Source of the DNA: Solimonas_A sp052035235
GTDB taxonomy: Bacteria; Pseudomonadota; Gammaproteobacteria; Nevskiales; Nevskiaceae
Assembly (NCBI GenBank): GCA_052035235.1
Contig: JBPOHT010000004.1
Location: 123,746 to 187,745, forward strand
Length of the DNA stretch: 64,000 nucleotides
Direction of reading: 5' to 3'
Made by a program: the position numbers and the translations under genes. Each line of letters begins with the position of its first letter. Position 1 is the stretch's first letter. Under the pieces are notes generated by a model, which worked only from the letters and a program-made list of their open reading frames with translations, did no database searches and was not told the origin of the DNA. Positions 1-10,089 of this stretch are shown one piece after another.

Positions 1-1228
<1,228 letters not shown>

Positions 1229-1256
1229 GCGACGCCTGAAGGGGGCTTCGAAAGTG

Positions 1257-1282
1257 GGGGCGGCGTGAGCCGCCCCTTTTTT
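1257..1282 (+). terminator. Intrinsic terminator after secA
   Basis: An 8-bp perfect G/C stem (GGGGCGGC, GTGA loop, GCCGCCCC) is followed directly by six T residues. It lies 29 bases past the secA stop and isolates secA from the exporter gene that follows. Confidence 0.9.
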
Positions 1283-1360
1283 CGTTTGTGGATACTGCAA
1301 ACGAACGGGGCGAGCCCCCGGCCCGATGGTTAGCGTAGGGAAAACAAGGGAAAACCCGCC

Positions 1361-4009
1361 ATGGCCTTGAGCGCGCAGTCCATCATCCGCTTCGTCGAGC
1401 CGGCGCTGTACGGCTCCCGCGGGCGCCGCATCAGCGTGGGCCTGCTGGCGCTGATGACCCTGGCGATGCTGTGGCAGGCGCTGCAGCTCAAGCCGGACGC
1501 CAGCTTCGACAAGACAGTTCCGCTGGACCACCCCTACATGCAGGTGCTGCAGCGCTACCAGGAGGAACTGGGCGGCGGCGCCAACGCGGTGCTGGTGGCG
1601 CTGGTGCAGGACCAGGGCGATATCTACAACCCCGAGTTCATGGCCAGCCTCAAGGCCGCGACCGAGGAGGTGGAGTTCATCCCCGGCATTGATCGCGCAC
1701 GCCTGTCCTCGATCTTCACGCGCAACGTGCGCTACCTGGAGGTGGTGGACGGCGGCTTCCGTGCCGAGGACGTGATCCCGGCCAACTACACGCCGACCCC
1801 CGAGATGCTGGCGGGCGTTCGCGAGGCGGTGGGCAAGGCGGGCGTCATCGGGCGCCTGGTCAGCCAGGACCAGCGCGGCGCGATGGTCTACGCCGAGGTG
1901 CTGGAGCGCAATCCCAGCACCAACACGCGTACCGACTACCAGCGCGTGGCCCACGGCCTGGAAAGCGACGTGCGCGGCCGCTTCACCAGCCCCACCAAAT
2001 ACGAGCTCAAGCTGAAGGCCGACCATGGCCCGTTCAAGGCCGGGCAGGTGGTGGCCGTGCGCTACGCCGATCCGGGCTGGCAGCTGTGGTTCCGCAGCAT
2101 CGACACCGCCGGGCAGGACGAGCACGGCCAGCCGGTGGTGTTGCAGGTGCCTGGGCGTTTGCTGCAGGCCGAGAGCGTGGCCAACCCGCAGTACAACCCG
2201 CGCATCTCGGTGCACATCGTCGGCTTCGCCAAGGTGATCGGCGATGTCACCGACGCCACCCGCAGCGTGGTGTTCTTCTTCGCGCTGACCGTGCTCGGTA
2301 CGTTCCTGGCGCTGCTGCTGTACCTGCGCGACCTGCGCCTGGCCTGGCTGCCGCTGGCCTGCTCGGTGGTGGCGGTGACCTGGGAGATGGGCCTGCTGCA
2401 CAGCTTCGGCTACGGCCTGGATCCGTTCGCGATCATGGTGCCCTTCCTGGTGCTGGCCATCTCCACCTCGCACGGCGTGCAGTACGTCAACACCTGGGCC
2501 GACCAGGTGGTGCAGGGCGAGGCACCCTTCGAGGCCTCGCGCTCCACCTTCCGCCGCCTGTTCATCCCCGGCAGCATCGCGCTGATCACCAATGTCGCGG
2601 GCTTTCTCACCATCGCCCTGGTGCCGATCGGCGTGATCCGCGAGATGGCCGCCAATGCCTGCCTGGGCATGTTCGCGGTGATCATCACCAACAAGGTGAT
2701 GATGCCGATCTGGCTGTCGCGCCTGCGGGTCAAGGACCTGGAAGCCTTCCGCGCGCGGCGTGCGCAGCTGGCGCGCAGCGGCGAGGCCTTGTGGCAACGC
2801 ATGGCCGTGGTCACCACTGCGCCGGTGGCGGCGGGCTTGCTGTTGCTGGCCGCCGTGGTGCTGGGCGCCAGCTGGCATCTGCAGGGCCAGCGCATCATCG
2901 GCGACGCCCAGGCCGGCGTGCCGGAGCTGCGGCCGGATTCGGTCTACAACCGCGACTCGCGGGCCATCGCCGAGAATTTCAGCATCGCCACCGACATCCT
3001 CACGGTGGTGGCCGAGGCGGACTCCTGGGACTGCATCGAGCACGATCCGCTGGAGCAGGTGGACCGCTTCGCCTGGCACATGCGCAACGTCGAGGGCGTG
3101 GCCTCCACGCGTGCGCTGCCCGATGTCGCCCGCGCGATCTATTCCGGCTTCTGGGAGGGCCACGTCAAGTTCCGCGTACTGCCGCGCAACCACGACTCGC
3201 TGGTGCTCTCCACCAAGCCGGTCGAGACCTCCACCGGCCTGCTCAATACGGATTGCAGCGCCATCCCGGTCTACGTCTTCACCTCCGACCACAAGGCCAC
3301 CACGATCCACCGCATCACCGATGCCGTGGAGCAGTTCAACCGCGACAACGCCCGCGACTTCTTCGCCGATCATCCGCAGCTCGATCCGGCGGCCTGCGAG
3401 GCTGGCCAGCGCAGCGCCGAGTCGCGCGCGGAGCCGGGTCCTTCGCCTTGCCCGATGCACTTCGCGCTGGCCTCCGGCAACGTCGGCGTGATGGCCGCCA
3501 CCAACGAGGTGGTGGAGGCCAGCGAGCTCAAGACCGTGCTGTGGGTCTACGTGGTGATCGGAGTGTTGGTGCTTCTCTCGTACCGCTCGTTCACCGGCTT
3601 GCTGGTGATCGGCGTGCCCCTGTTCCTGGTGTCGATCTTCGCCAACGCCCTGATGGCGGTGTTCGGCATCGGCCTGAAGGTGGCGACGCTGCCGGTGATC
3701 ACGCTGGCCGTAGGCATCGGCGTGGACTACGGCATCTACGTCTACGACCTGCTGCGCCACAAGGTTCTGGACGAAGGCCTGAACCTGCGCGAGGCCTACG
3801 TGGCCACGCTGCGCCAGACCGGCAAGGCGGTACTGTTCACCGGCCTGTGCCTGGCCGGCGGCGTGATCTCCTGGCTGTTCTCGGCCCTGCAGTTCCAGCG
3901 CGACATGGGCCTGCTGCTGGCCTTCATGTTCACCGCCAACATGTTCGGTGCGGTACTGCTCGGCCCGGCCCTGTGCCGCTTCCTGATGCCGGCCGCCAGC
4001 CGCCGCTAA
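1361..4009 (+). CDS. MMPL/RND-superfamily exporter with enlarged first periplasmic loop
   Basis: This is an 882-residue inner-membrane transporter of the MMPL/RND superfamily (the family that includes HpnN-like lipid exporters). The layout is one N-terminal membrane helix (about residues 25-42), a periplasmic domain, five or six helices, a second lone helix (about 490), a second periplasmic domain and a final helix bundle containing the conserved VGIGVDYGIYVYDLL motif. A paralogue lies at 57543-59933. Compared with it, this protein carries about 70 extra residues (about 208-278) in the first periplasmic loop, just before the shared VGFAK/IGFAR block. A good start is at 1361, with AAGGGA upstream. 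It precedes hsaA by 140 bases, which suggests a link with steroid handling. The substrate is unknown; steroid, hopanoid or other lipid export are all possible. Confidence 0.85.
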   Translation: MALSAQSIIRFVEPALYGSRGRRISVGLLALMTLAMLWQALQLKPDASFDKTVPLDHPYMQVLQRYQEELGGGANAVLVALVQDQGDIYNPEFMASLKAATEEVEFIPGIDRARLSSIFTRNVRYLEVVDGGFRAEDVIPANYTPTPEMLAGVREAVGKAGVIGRLVSQDQRGAMVYAEVLERNPSTNTRTDYQRVAHGLESDVRGRFTSPTKYELKLKADHGPFKAGQVVAVRYADPGWQLWFRSIDTAGQDEHGQPVVLQVPGRLLQAESVANPQYNPRISVHIVGFAKVIGDVTDATRSVVFFFALTVLGTFLALLLYLRDLRLAWLPLACSVVAVTWEMGLLHSFGYGLDPFAIMVPFLVLAISTSHGVQYVNTWADQVVQGEAPFEASRSTFRRLFIPGSIALITNVAGFLTIALVPIGVIREMAANACLGMFAVIITNKVMMPIWLSRLRVKDLEAFRARRAQLARSGEALWQRMAVVTTAPVAAGLLLLAAVVLGASWHLQGQRIIGDAQAGVPELRPDSVYNRDSRAIAENFSIATDILTVVAEADSWDCIEHDPLEQVDRFAWHMRNVEGVASTRALPDVARAIYSGFWEGHVKFRVLPRNHDSLVLSTKPVETSTGLLNTDCSAIPVYVFTSDHKATTIHRITDAVEQFNRDNARDFFADHPQLDPAACEAGQRSAESRAEPGPSPCPMHFALASGNVGVMAATNEVVEASELKTVLWVYVVIGVLVLLSYRSFTGLLVIGVPLFLVSIFANALMAVFGIGLKVATLPVITLAVGIGVDYGIYVYDLLRHKVLDEGLNLREAYVATLRQTGKAVLFTGLCLAGGVISWLFSALQFQRDMGLLLAFMFTANMFGAVLLGPALCRFLMPAASRR

Positions 4010-4149
4010 GCTGCTGTTTTTACGGCGTCTGAAGGGGCTGGCCCGGCTCTAGTCATTTTGGATGATGCTGGGGCACCGGCCCTGTGTGAGTCTTGGCGCC
4101 ACTACGAAAAGGCCCCCCGCCGCGCGGGGCTCGTCAAGGAGACTTACCG

Positions 4150-5340
4150 ATGCAAGCCAAGCCCCAGACCGTCACCCCCGAGATCCTGGTCCAGCGTGCC
4201 CGTGACCTGGTGCCGGTGCTGGCCGAGCGCGCCGCCAAGGCCGAGGCCGACCGCTGCGTGCCCAAGGAGACCGTGGCCGACATGCAGGCCGCCGGCCTGT
4301 TCGACGTGCTCAAGCCGAAGATGTACGGCGGCTACGAGATGGACCCGCAGGTGTTCTACGACGTCTGCACCACCCTGGCCGAAGGCTGCATGTCCACCGC
4401 CTGGATCTACGGCGTGATCGGCGTGCACAACTGGCAGATCGCGCTGTTCGACCCGCGTGCGGCGGCCGATGTCTGGGGCGGCGGCGACACTTCCGTGCTG
4501 ATCGCGTCCACCTACATGCCCAAGGGCCAGGTCAAGCGCGTCGAGGGCGGCTTCCAGTTCAGCGGTCGCTGGGGCTTCTCCAGCGGCATCGACCATTGCC
4601 AGTGGGTGTTCCTCGGCGGCCTGATCTTCCCGGAAGACGGCAAGGGCGCGCCGGAGTACCGCACCTTCCTGCTGCCGCGTTCGGACTTCGAGGTGATCGA
4701 CACCTGGCACACCATGGGCCTGAAGGGCACCGGCTCCAAGGACATCGTGGTCAAGGGCTGCTTCGTGCCGGAGTACCGCACCCACAAGGCCAGCGACGGC
4801 TTCATGGGCACCAACCCCGGCGGCGAGACCTTCACCTCCACGCTGTATGACCTGCCGTTCGGCCAGATTTTCGTGCGCGCCGTGTCCAGCGCCGCGATCG
4901 GCGGCCTGCAGGGCGCGGTCAACAGCTTCGTGGACTGGGGCAAGGCCTGGACCGGCAACATGGGTTCCAAGACCGCCGAGCAGGGCCCCGCCCAGCTCGC
5001 CGTTGCCGACGCCATGCTGGCGGTGGACGAGATGAAGCTGGTGCTGCGCCGCAACTTCGACACGCTGCTGACCAAGATCCGCAACGGCCAGCCGCTGGAT
5101 CTCAACGAGCGCCTGCACTACCGCTACCAGGCGGCGCAGGTGGTCGAGCGCTCGGCCAAGCATGCCTACCAGCTGTTCTCGGCCTGCGGCGGCCGCGGCA
5201 TCTTCAGCGACTTCCCGCTGGTGCGCTTCTTCCTGGACATCCACGCCGCACGCGCGCACTACGCCAACAACCCGGACATCTTCGGCCGCAACTACGGCGG
5301 CGTGCTGCTGGGCCGCGAGAACACGGACTTCTTCCTGTAA
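4150..5340 (+). CDS. hsaA: 3-HSA hydroxylase oxygenase component, HsaA-like flavin-dependent monooxygenase
   Basis: This is a 396-residue protein of the acyl-CoA-dehydrogenase-fold group D flavin monooxygenases, the usual length for HsaA. The family member HsaA hydroxylates the phenolic ring A of the secosteroid 3-HSA to the catechol 3,4-DHSA, using reduced flavin from a partner reductase (HsaB). Family features visible are the N-terminal helical domain (PKETVADMQAAGLFDVLKPK), the beta domain with GRWGFSSGIDHCQWVFLGG, and the C-terminal bundle ending GVLLGRENTDFFL. The start at 4150 has AAGGAGA ten bases upstream. kstD follows on the same strand beyond a palindromic repeat. No hsaB-like flavin reductase gene is in the window. 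The exact substrate is inferred from similarity and from the kstD, kshB and hsaC neighbours. Confidence 0.85.
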   Translation: MQAKPQTVTPEILVQRARDLVPVLAERAAKAEADRCVPKETVADMQAAGLFDVLKPKMYGGYEMDPQVFYDVCTTLAEGCMSTAWIYGVIGVHNWQIALFDPRAAADVWGGGDTSVLIASTYMPKGQVKRVEGGFQFSGRWGFSSGIDHCQWVFLGGLIFPEDGKGAPEYRTFLLPRSDFEVIDTWHTMGLKGTGSKDIVVKGCFVPEYRTHKASDGFMGTNPGGETFTSTLYDLPFGQIFVRAVSSAAIGGLQGAVNSFVDWGKAWTGNMGSKTAEQGPAQLAVADAMLAVDEMKLVLRRNFDTLLTKIRNGQPLDLNERLHYRYQAAQVVERSAKHAYQLFSACGGRGIFSDFPLVRFFLDIHAARAHYANNPDIFGRNYGGVLLGRENTDFFL

Positions 5341-5350
5341 GCCCACTTGT

Positions 5351-5461
5351 TCCCCTCTCCCGCTGGCGGGAGAGGGGGTAGGGGAGAGGGCGCTGTAACT
5401 CTCTCCAGGTTTCACAGCGCCCTCTCCCCCCGCCCCTCCCCCGTATACGGGGGAGGGGAGT
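5351..5461. repeat. Intergenic palindromic repeat, CCCTCTCCC/GGGAGAGGG family, copy 1
   Basis: The segment between hsaA and kstD is a nest of inverted repeats. The core is a 16-bp perfect stem, GGGGAGAGGGCGCTGT at 5381-5396 pairing with ACAGCGCCCTCTCCCC at 5414-5429. It is flanked on each side by smaller CCCTCTCCC/GGGAGAGGG-type hairpins. Related copies lie at about 26704, 29896, 40903 and 48476. There is no T-run, so it is probably not a simple terminator; it would be transcribed within the hsaA-kstD unit. Confidence 0.85.
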
Positions 5462-5481
5462 CCCAAGCAAAGGAACGCGAC

Positions 5482-7215
5482 ATGAGCAACACCAGCTTCG
5501 ACCAGCAATTCGACGTCGTCGTCGTCGGCTCCGGCGGCGGCGGCATGACCGCGGCGCTGTGCGCGCAGTCGCTCGGCCTGTCGGCTGTGGTGATCGAGAA
5601 GTCCGACAAGTACGGCGGCACCTCCGCTGTGTCCGGCGGTGGCATCTGGATCCCCAACAACGACGATATCGCCCGCACCGGCGGCAGCGACTCTTACGAG
5701 GAGGCGCTGACCTACCTCAAGACCATCGTCGGCAGCGAGGTCCCGCAGGAGCGCATCGAGGCCTACCTCAAGAATGCGCCGGAAATGGTGCGTTACATGG
5801 CCAAGACCTTCGGCGTGAAGTACCGCAACGTGCCGAAGTACCCGGACTATTACTCCAACCGCCCCGGCGGCAAGGACGGCTGGCGCTCGATGGAGCCGGT
5901 GGACTTCGACGCCTCGCTGCTCGGCCCCGAGTTCGACCGCCAGCGAGAGTCCTTCAAGGGCACGCTGCTGATGGGCCGCATCGCCATGAACCAGGTGGAG
6001 GCGCACAAGCTGTTCTCGCGCGGCCCGGGCTGGATCTTGCTGACGCTGAAGATGCTGCTCAAGTACTGGCTCGACATCGGCTGGCGCCGCCGCACGCATC
6101 GTGACCGCCGCCAGGTGCTCGGCCAGGGCATGGTGTCGACGCTGCGCTACGCCATGCTGCAGAAGAACGTGCCGCTGGTGCTGGAGTGCGGCATGGATTC
6201 GCTGATCGAGGATGACGGCCGCGTGGTCGGTGTCAACGTCGTGCACCGTGGGCGCAAGCAGCGCTATGGTGCGCGTCGTGGCGTGGTCCTGGCCTGCGGC
6301 GGCTTCGAGTCCAACCAGGCGATGCGCGAGAAGTACCTGGCGCAGCCGACCAAGGTGGAGTGGACCGCGGCGCCGCCGATCAACCAGGGCGACGGCATCC
6401 GTGCCGGCCAGTCGCTGGGCGCCGCCACCAAGCTGATGGACAAGGTCTGGGGTTCGCCCACCGTGCGCAAGCCGGGTGCCGACCAGCAGATCACGCTGTT
6501 CATCGAGCGCGGCATGCCGGGCTGCGTCGCCGTCAATGCCAAGGGCAAGCGCTTCGCCAACGAGGCAGCGGCCTATCCGGATTTCCGTGACGCGATGTAC
6601 GCCGACCATGCCAAGGGCAACGGCTGCGTGCCGGCCTGGCTCGTGTTCGACGCCACCTTCCGCTACAAGTACCCGATGGGCATCTTCCTGCCGGGCCAGA
6701 TCGAGCCGGACGCGCGGCTGCCCGCCGACTGGCTGGACAAGGTCTACTACCGCGCCGACAGCATCGACGCGCTCGCCGGCAAGATCGGCGTGGACAAGGC
6801 CGGCCTGGCCGAGACCGTGGCCAAGATGAACGGCTACGCCCAGACCGGCGTGGACCCGGAATTCGGCAAGGGCAGCATCCCCATCGACCGCTACTACAGC
6901 GACCCGAGCGTGAAGCCCAACACCTGCCTGGGTCCCATCGTTAAGGCGCCGTTCTACGCCGTGCCGATGTACCCCGGCGAGATCGGAACCAAGGGCGGCC
7001 TGGACGTGGACCCGAAGGCGCGCGTGCTGCGCGAGGACGGCAGTGTCATCGACGGCCTCTACGCCATCGGCAACACCTCCGCGGCCGTGATGGGCAGCAC
7101 CTACCCCGGTGCCGGCTCCACGCTGGGCCCGGCGATGACCTTCGGCTATATCGCCGCGCGTGATATCGCGGAGTCGGCCAAGGCAGAGCAGCCGAAGATC
7201 GCGGCCGCGGCCTGA
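5482..7215 (+). CDS. kstD: 3-ketosteroid delta-1-dehydrogenase KstD
   Basis: This 577-residue FAD flavoprotein introduces the C1-C2 double bond in ring A of 3-ketosteroids; with 9-alpha-hydroxylation this causes ring B to open. The N-terminal Rossmann dinucleotide fold is clear (FDVVVVGSGGGGMTAAL, then VIEKSDKYGGTSAVSGGGIW). The KstD signature near the C-terminus is present as FYAVPMYPGEIGTKGGLD, which matches the family's catalytic Tyr and Gly that hold the 3-keto group. The C-terminal FAD motif is PGAGSTLGPAMTFGY. Length and motifs agree with true KstD rather than fumarate reductase. The start at 5482 is chosen because AAAGGAA lies just upstream; an in-frame extension to 5347 would translate the repeat and is unlikely. 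A terminator follows. Confidence 0.92.
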   Translation: MSNTSFDQQFDVVVVGSGGGGMTAALCAQSLGLSAVVIEKSDKYGGTSAVSGGGIWIPNNDDIARTGGSDSYEEALTYLKTIVGSEVPQERIEAYLKNAPEMVRYMAKTFGVKYRNVPKYPDYYSNRPGGKDGWRSMEPVDFDASLLGPEFDRQRESFKGTLLMGRIAMNQVEAHKLFSRGPGWILLTLKMLLKYWLDIGWRRRTHRDRRQVLGQGMVSTLRYAMLQKNVPLVLECGMDSLIEDDGRVVGVNVVHRGRKQRYGARRGVVLACGGFESNQAMREKYLAQPTKVEWTAAPPINQGDGIRAGQSLGAATKLMDKVWGSPTVRKPGADQQITLFIERGMPGCVAVNAKGKRFANEAAAYPDFRDAMYADHAKGNGCVPAWLVFDATFRYKYPMGIFLPGQIEPDARLPADWLDKVYYRADSIDALAGKIGVDKAGLAETVAKMNGYAQTGVDPEFGKGSIPIDRYYSDPSVKPNTCLGPIVKAPFYAVPMYPGEIGTKGGLDVDPKARVLREDGSVIDGLYAIGNTSAAVMGSTYPGAGSTLGPAMTFGYIAARDIAESAKAEQPKIAAAA

Positions 7216-7232
7216 AGCCTCGTATGAACCCG

Positions 7233-7265
7233 AGCCCGGTCTCCGAGAGGAGACCGGGCTTTTTT
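7233..7265 (+). terminator. Intrinsic terminator after kstD
   Basis: A 12-bp perfect stem (AGCCCGGTCTCC, loop GAGA, GGAGACCGGGCT) runs into TTTTTT. It closes the exporter-hsaA-kstD unit 17 bases after the kstD stop. Confidence 0.92.
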
Positions 7266-7341
7266 GTTGCCCGCTTCACGCGCCGCGGGCGGGGGCTTAA
7301 CCTAGCGGCCGTTCCCGTCGCCCGCACCTGCCGGATACCAC

Positions 7342-7683
7342 ATGAAACTGCCCCGTCTCCTCCTGTCCCTGCTGGTGCTGGCAACGCTGCCGGCGCAAGC
7401 TGCCAAGACCTATTCTCCGGGCGAGCTCAAGCTGATGATCCCGCTGGGCAACTATCCGGCCGAGGGGCCCGTGACGAAGCAGGAGACCCACAAGATGAGC
7501 CGGGAGGAGTGCCTGGCGCGCTCCGACAAGCTGTCCCATTCGGCGTCGTCGGTCTCGCCCTCGGTGCGGCTGGTGGATACGCCGCAGCTGCGCAGCACCA
7601 AGGTCTGGGGTGGCGACGGCGCCATGCTCATCAACTGCCCCGCCACGGGCGGCATGGAACTGAAGCGCTCGTCATACCGGTAG
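7342..7683 (+). CDS. Small exported protein of unknown function
   Basis: The 113-residue product begins with a clear Sec signal peptide (MKLPRLLLSLLVLATLPAQA, cleavage expected after AQA). The mature part is about 93 residues, hydrophilic, with two cysteines (in EECLAR and INCPATG) that could form a disulfide in the periplasm. I recognise no domain. It stands alone between a terminator and a crotonase gene. Coding is supported by the signal peptide and codon use like its neighbours. Function unknown. Confidence 0.6.
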   Translation: MKLPRLLLSLLVLATLPAQAAKTYSPGELKLMIPLGNYPAEGPVTKQETHKMSREECLARSDKLSHSASSVSPSVRLVDTPQLRSTKVWGGDGAMLINCPATGGMELKRSSYR

Positions 7684-7753
7684 CGTCAACAGGGCGGTCC
7701 CTAGGACCTGCGGCTGCTGCTAGTCTGTAGCCCTGGCCCCCAGGGAGTACGCC

Positions 7754-8695
7754 ATGTCCCGGCAGATCCACATCGAACAGCGCGGCCGTGTGTTGCTGGC
7801 CATGCTGGACAATCCCCCGCATGCGCTGATGGGCGCCGGCATGGTCGCGGAACTGGACCAGCTGGTGGGCCATGCCAGCGACGACGACAGCATCGGCGCC
7901 GTGGTGCTGACCGGCGCCCACCCGGAGCGCTTCATCGCGCACTACGACGTGCGTGAACTGCTGGCACTGGCGCGCAGCGCGCCGGCCCTGCCGGAATCCC
8001 TGGCCAAGGCCAGCATCGGCGCCATCGGCGCGCTGGAACGGATTCCCGGCAGTGGCAGCCTGCTGGAGCGCACGCCGGCCGCCGGCCTGTCGCAGCTGCG
8101 TGGCTTCCACGACACCCTGAACGGCATCGGCCGCAGTGGCGCGGTGTTCATCGCCGCGATCAACGGCGTGGCGCTGGGTGGCGGCTGCGAGCTGTCGCTG
8201 GCCTGCGACCTGCGCCTGATCAGCGACGACGGCCTGATCGGCCAGCCCGAGATCCTGCTGGGCATCCCGCCCGGCGGGGGCGGCACGCAGCGCCTGTCGC
8301 GCCTGATCGGCCGCGGCCGCGCGCTGGAGCTGGTTCTGGAAGGACGCCCGGTGCCGGCCGACGAGGCGGAACGCATCGGCCTGGTACATCGCGTGCTGCC
8401 GCGCGCGCAACTGCTCGACGAGGCGCTGGCCACGGCCGAGCGCCTGGCGCGTCGCTCCAAGCCGGTGGTCGCCGCCTGCAAGCGGGCAGTGCTGGAGGGC
8501 GGCAACCTGCCGCTGGAGATGGGCCTGAAGATGGAACAGGCTGCCTTCGTGTCGTCGCTGGGCCACAAGTCCACGCAGCGGGCCATGGAGGCCTACATCG
8601 CCGAGATGCAGAGCAGCGGCGACGTGGCCGCCGCCAACCCGGAAATGCGCGACCGGCTGGTGGACGGCACGTTCATCGACTTCAACAAGCCGTAA
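7754..8695 (+). CDS. Enoyl-CoA hydratase/isomerase family protein
   Basis: This is a 313-residue crotonase-fold protein. The oxyanion-hole segments are INGVALGGGCELSLACDLR and, before it, TGAHPERFIAHYD. The conserved active-site strip GQPEILLGIPPGGGGTQRL carries the usual glutamate and the PGxGGTQ turn, so it looks catalytically competent. It is longer than the typical 260 residues because of an insertion at about residues 75-115 between the first oxyanion segment and the core. The start at 7754 has GGGAG upstream. It probably acts on an acyl-CoA in beta-oxidation. Nothing nearby fixes the substrate, though a role in steroid side-chain or ring products is possible. Confidence 0.8.
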   Translation: MSRQIHIEQRGRVLLAMLDNPPHALMGAGMVAELDQLVGHASDDDSIGAVVLTGAHPERFIAHYDVRELLALARSAPALPESLAKASIGAIGALERIPGSGSLLERTPAAGLSQLRGFHDTLNGIGRSGAVFIAAINGVALGGGCELSLACDLRLISDDGLIGQPEILLGIPPGGGGTQRLSRLIGRGRALELVLEGRPVPADEAERIGLVHRVLPRAQLLDEALATAERLARRSKPVVAACKRAVLEGGNLPLEMGLKMEQAAFVSSLGHKSTQRAMEAYIAEMQSSGDVAAANPEMRDRLVDGTFIDFNKP

Positions 8696-8787
8696 CCTCA
8701 ACAAGCCGTAGCCTCCACGCGTTCCGTCCAAGGCGGTCCAGCGAAGTCTTGCTAGGCTTCGCGTCTTCACCAATGGGGATTCCAACC

Positions 8788-9993
8788 ATGACGCTACGCG
8801 TCCTGCTGCTGTTGCCGCTGTTTGCCATCCTGGCAGCTTGTTCCCGCTCCGATGGACTCGGCGAGTCCGCGGGGGCAGGCAACGTCGGCGACGTGCCCGC
8901 GGCCGAATGGCAGCCGTTGCCGCCGGCCCCGGCGGTCAGCGCCGAGGTGCAGGCCGCGCGCGACCGCATCCTGGGCCCCGACGCCACCGACCCGGCGACG
9001 GTGAAGCTGTGGTGGTACGGCGTCTCCAGCTTCATCGCCTCGGCCGGCGGCCACCTGTTCCTGTTCGACGCCTGGGAGTCGGTGGGCCTGCAGGAGGACT
9101 ACGTGCCCATCGGCCGCGAGGAACTGGTGGCGATCCAGCCGGAGGCCATCCTGATCGGCCACGGCCACTTCGACCATGCTGCCGACGCCGGCTACGTGGC
9201 CGGCCATACCGGCGCCGCCCTGGTGGCCGGGCAGACGGTCTGCAACACCGCGCGCGAGCGTGCGGCGCAGCTCGGCGCCATGGCCGCCTTCCCCTGCGTG
9301 GTGCTGGGCAACCGCGAGTCGCCGGGGCCCGGGGCACTGCAGCAGCTGCGCCTGTGGCGCGACCTGGCACCGCTGCAGGGGCTGCAGCACATCCACTCCG
9401 CGGTCGATCCCTCCGACCTGCTCACTGGCGGCCTGCCGCTGATCTTCGTGCCGCAGGTGCTGAGCTTCCTGGAGCACCTGAATACCGACCCGCGCGAGAT
9501 CGCCGGCTTCGTGCAGTCGCTGACCGACGACGGCCTGCTGGGCCAGCCCGAGGGCGGCACCTGGGCCTATCACCTGCGCGTGGGCGACTTCAGCCTGCTG
9601 TGGCATGACTCCACCGGCCCCATCGGCGACGAGGAGCCCCAGGGGCCGGCGGTGCAGGCGGCGCTGGATGGCTTCCCCGGCTGCGTGGACGTGCAGGTAG
9701 GCGCCATTGTCGGCTTCGGCATGGTCACCAGCGGCCTGCGCGACTCCACGCTCTACGTCGCCAGCGCCCATCCGCAGCTGTTCCTGCCCAGCCACCACGA
9801 CGCCTGGGCGCCGGTGCTGGGCGGCGGCGCGGCGGCCTACGAGACGCAGTGGCGCAATGCCCTGGCCACCCTGGAAAACCCGCCGGAGCTGGACTACCTG
9901 CGCGACCCCGAGGACTACATGAAGCCACGCGTGTTCCGCGTGGACGATCCGCGCTGGAAGGTACCGATGCGCGGTTCATCCTGCGCTGGCTGA
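8788..9993 (+). CDS. Metallo-beta-lactamase-fold lipoprotein
   Basis: The 401-residue protein starts with a lipoprotein signal (MTLRVLLLLPLFAILAAC, lipobox LAAC with the cysteine at residue 18). It should therefore sit lipid-anchored in the periplasm or outer membrane. The core contains the metal-binding motif GHGHFDHAAD (HxHxDH), followed by further histidines in LLWHDS and in LPSHHDAW that would complete a dinuclear metal site. It is probably a hydrolase, but this fold serves lactonases, phosphodiesterases and others, so the reaction cannot be named. An in-frame start at 8749 would place a non-signal leader before the lipobox, so 8788 is preferred. Confidence 0.75.
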   Translation: MTLRVLLLLPLFAILAACSRSDGLGESAGAGNVGDVPAAEWQPLPPAPAVSAEVQAARDRILGPDATDPATVKLWWYGVSSFIASAGGHLFLFDAWESVGLQEDYVPIGREELVAIQPEAILIGHGHFDHAADAGYVAGHTGAALVAGQTVCNTARERAAQLGAMAAFPCVVLGNRESPGPGALQQLRLWRDLAPLQGLQHIHSAVDPSDLLTGGLPLIFVPQVLSFLEHLNTDPREIAGFVQSLTDDGLLGQPEGGTWAYHLRVGDFSLLWHDSTGPIGDEEPQGPAVQAALDGFPGCVDVQVGAIVGFGMVTSGLRDSTLYVASAHPQLFLPSHHDAWAPVLGGGAAAYETQWRNALATLENPPELDYLRDPEDYMKPRVFRVDDPRWKVPMRGSSCAG

Positions 9994-10089
9994 GATTTTC
10001 CAGCCCTCCTCTACTCCAGCCGGATCAGGCCGGGGCCTCTCCGGCTGGCCGATAGTGCCTGCCACATAACAGGCATTCCGGAGAGAGAC

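Noticed and set aside
4144..6609. Long antisense open frame (821 codons) across hsaA and kstD
   Set aside because: Frames of this kind arise from GC-rich codon use opposite real genes. The protein is His/Ala/Val/Arg-rich with no domain, while the plus strand has two strong enzymes.
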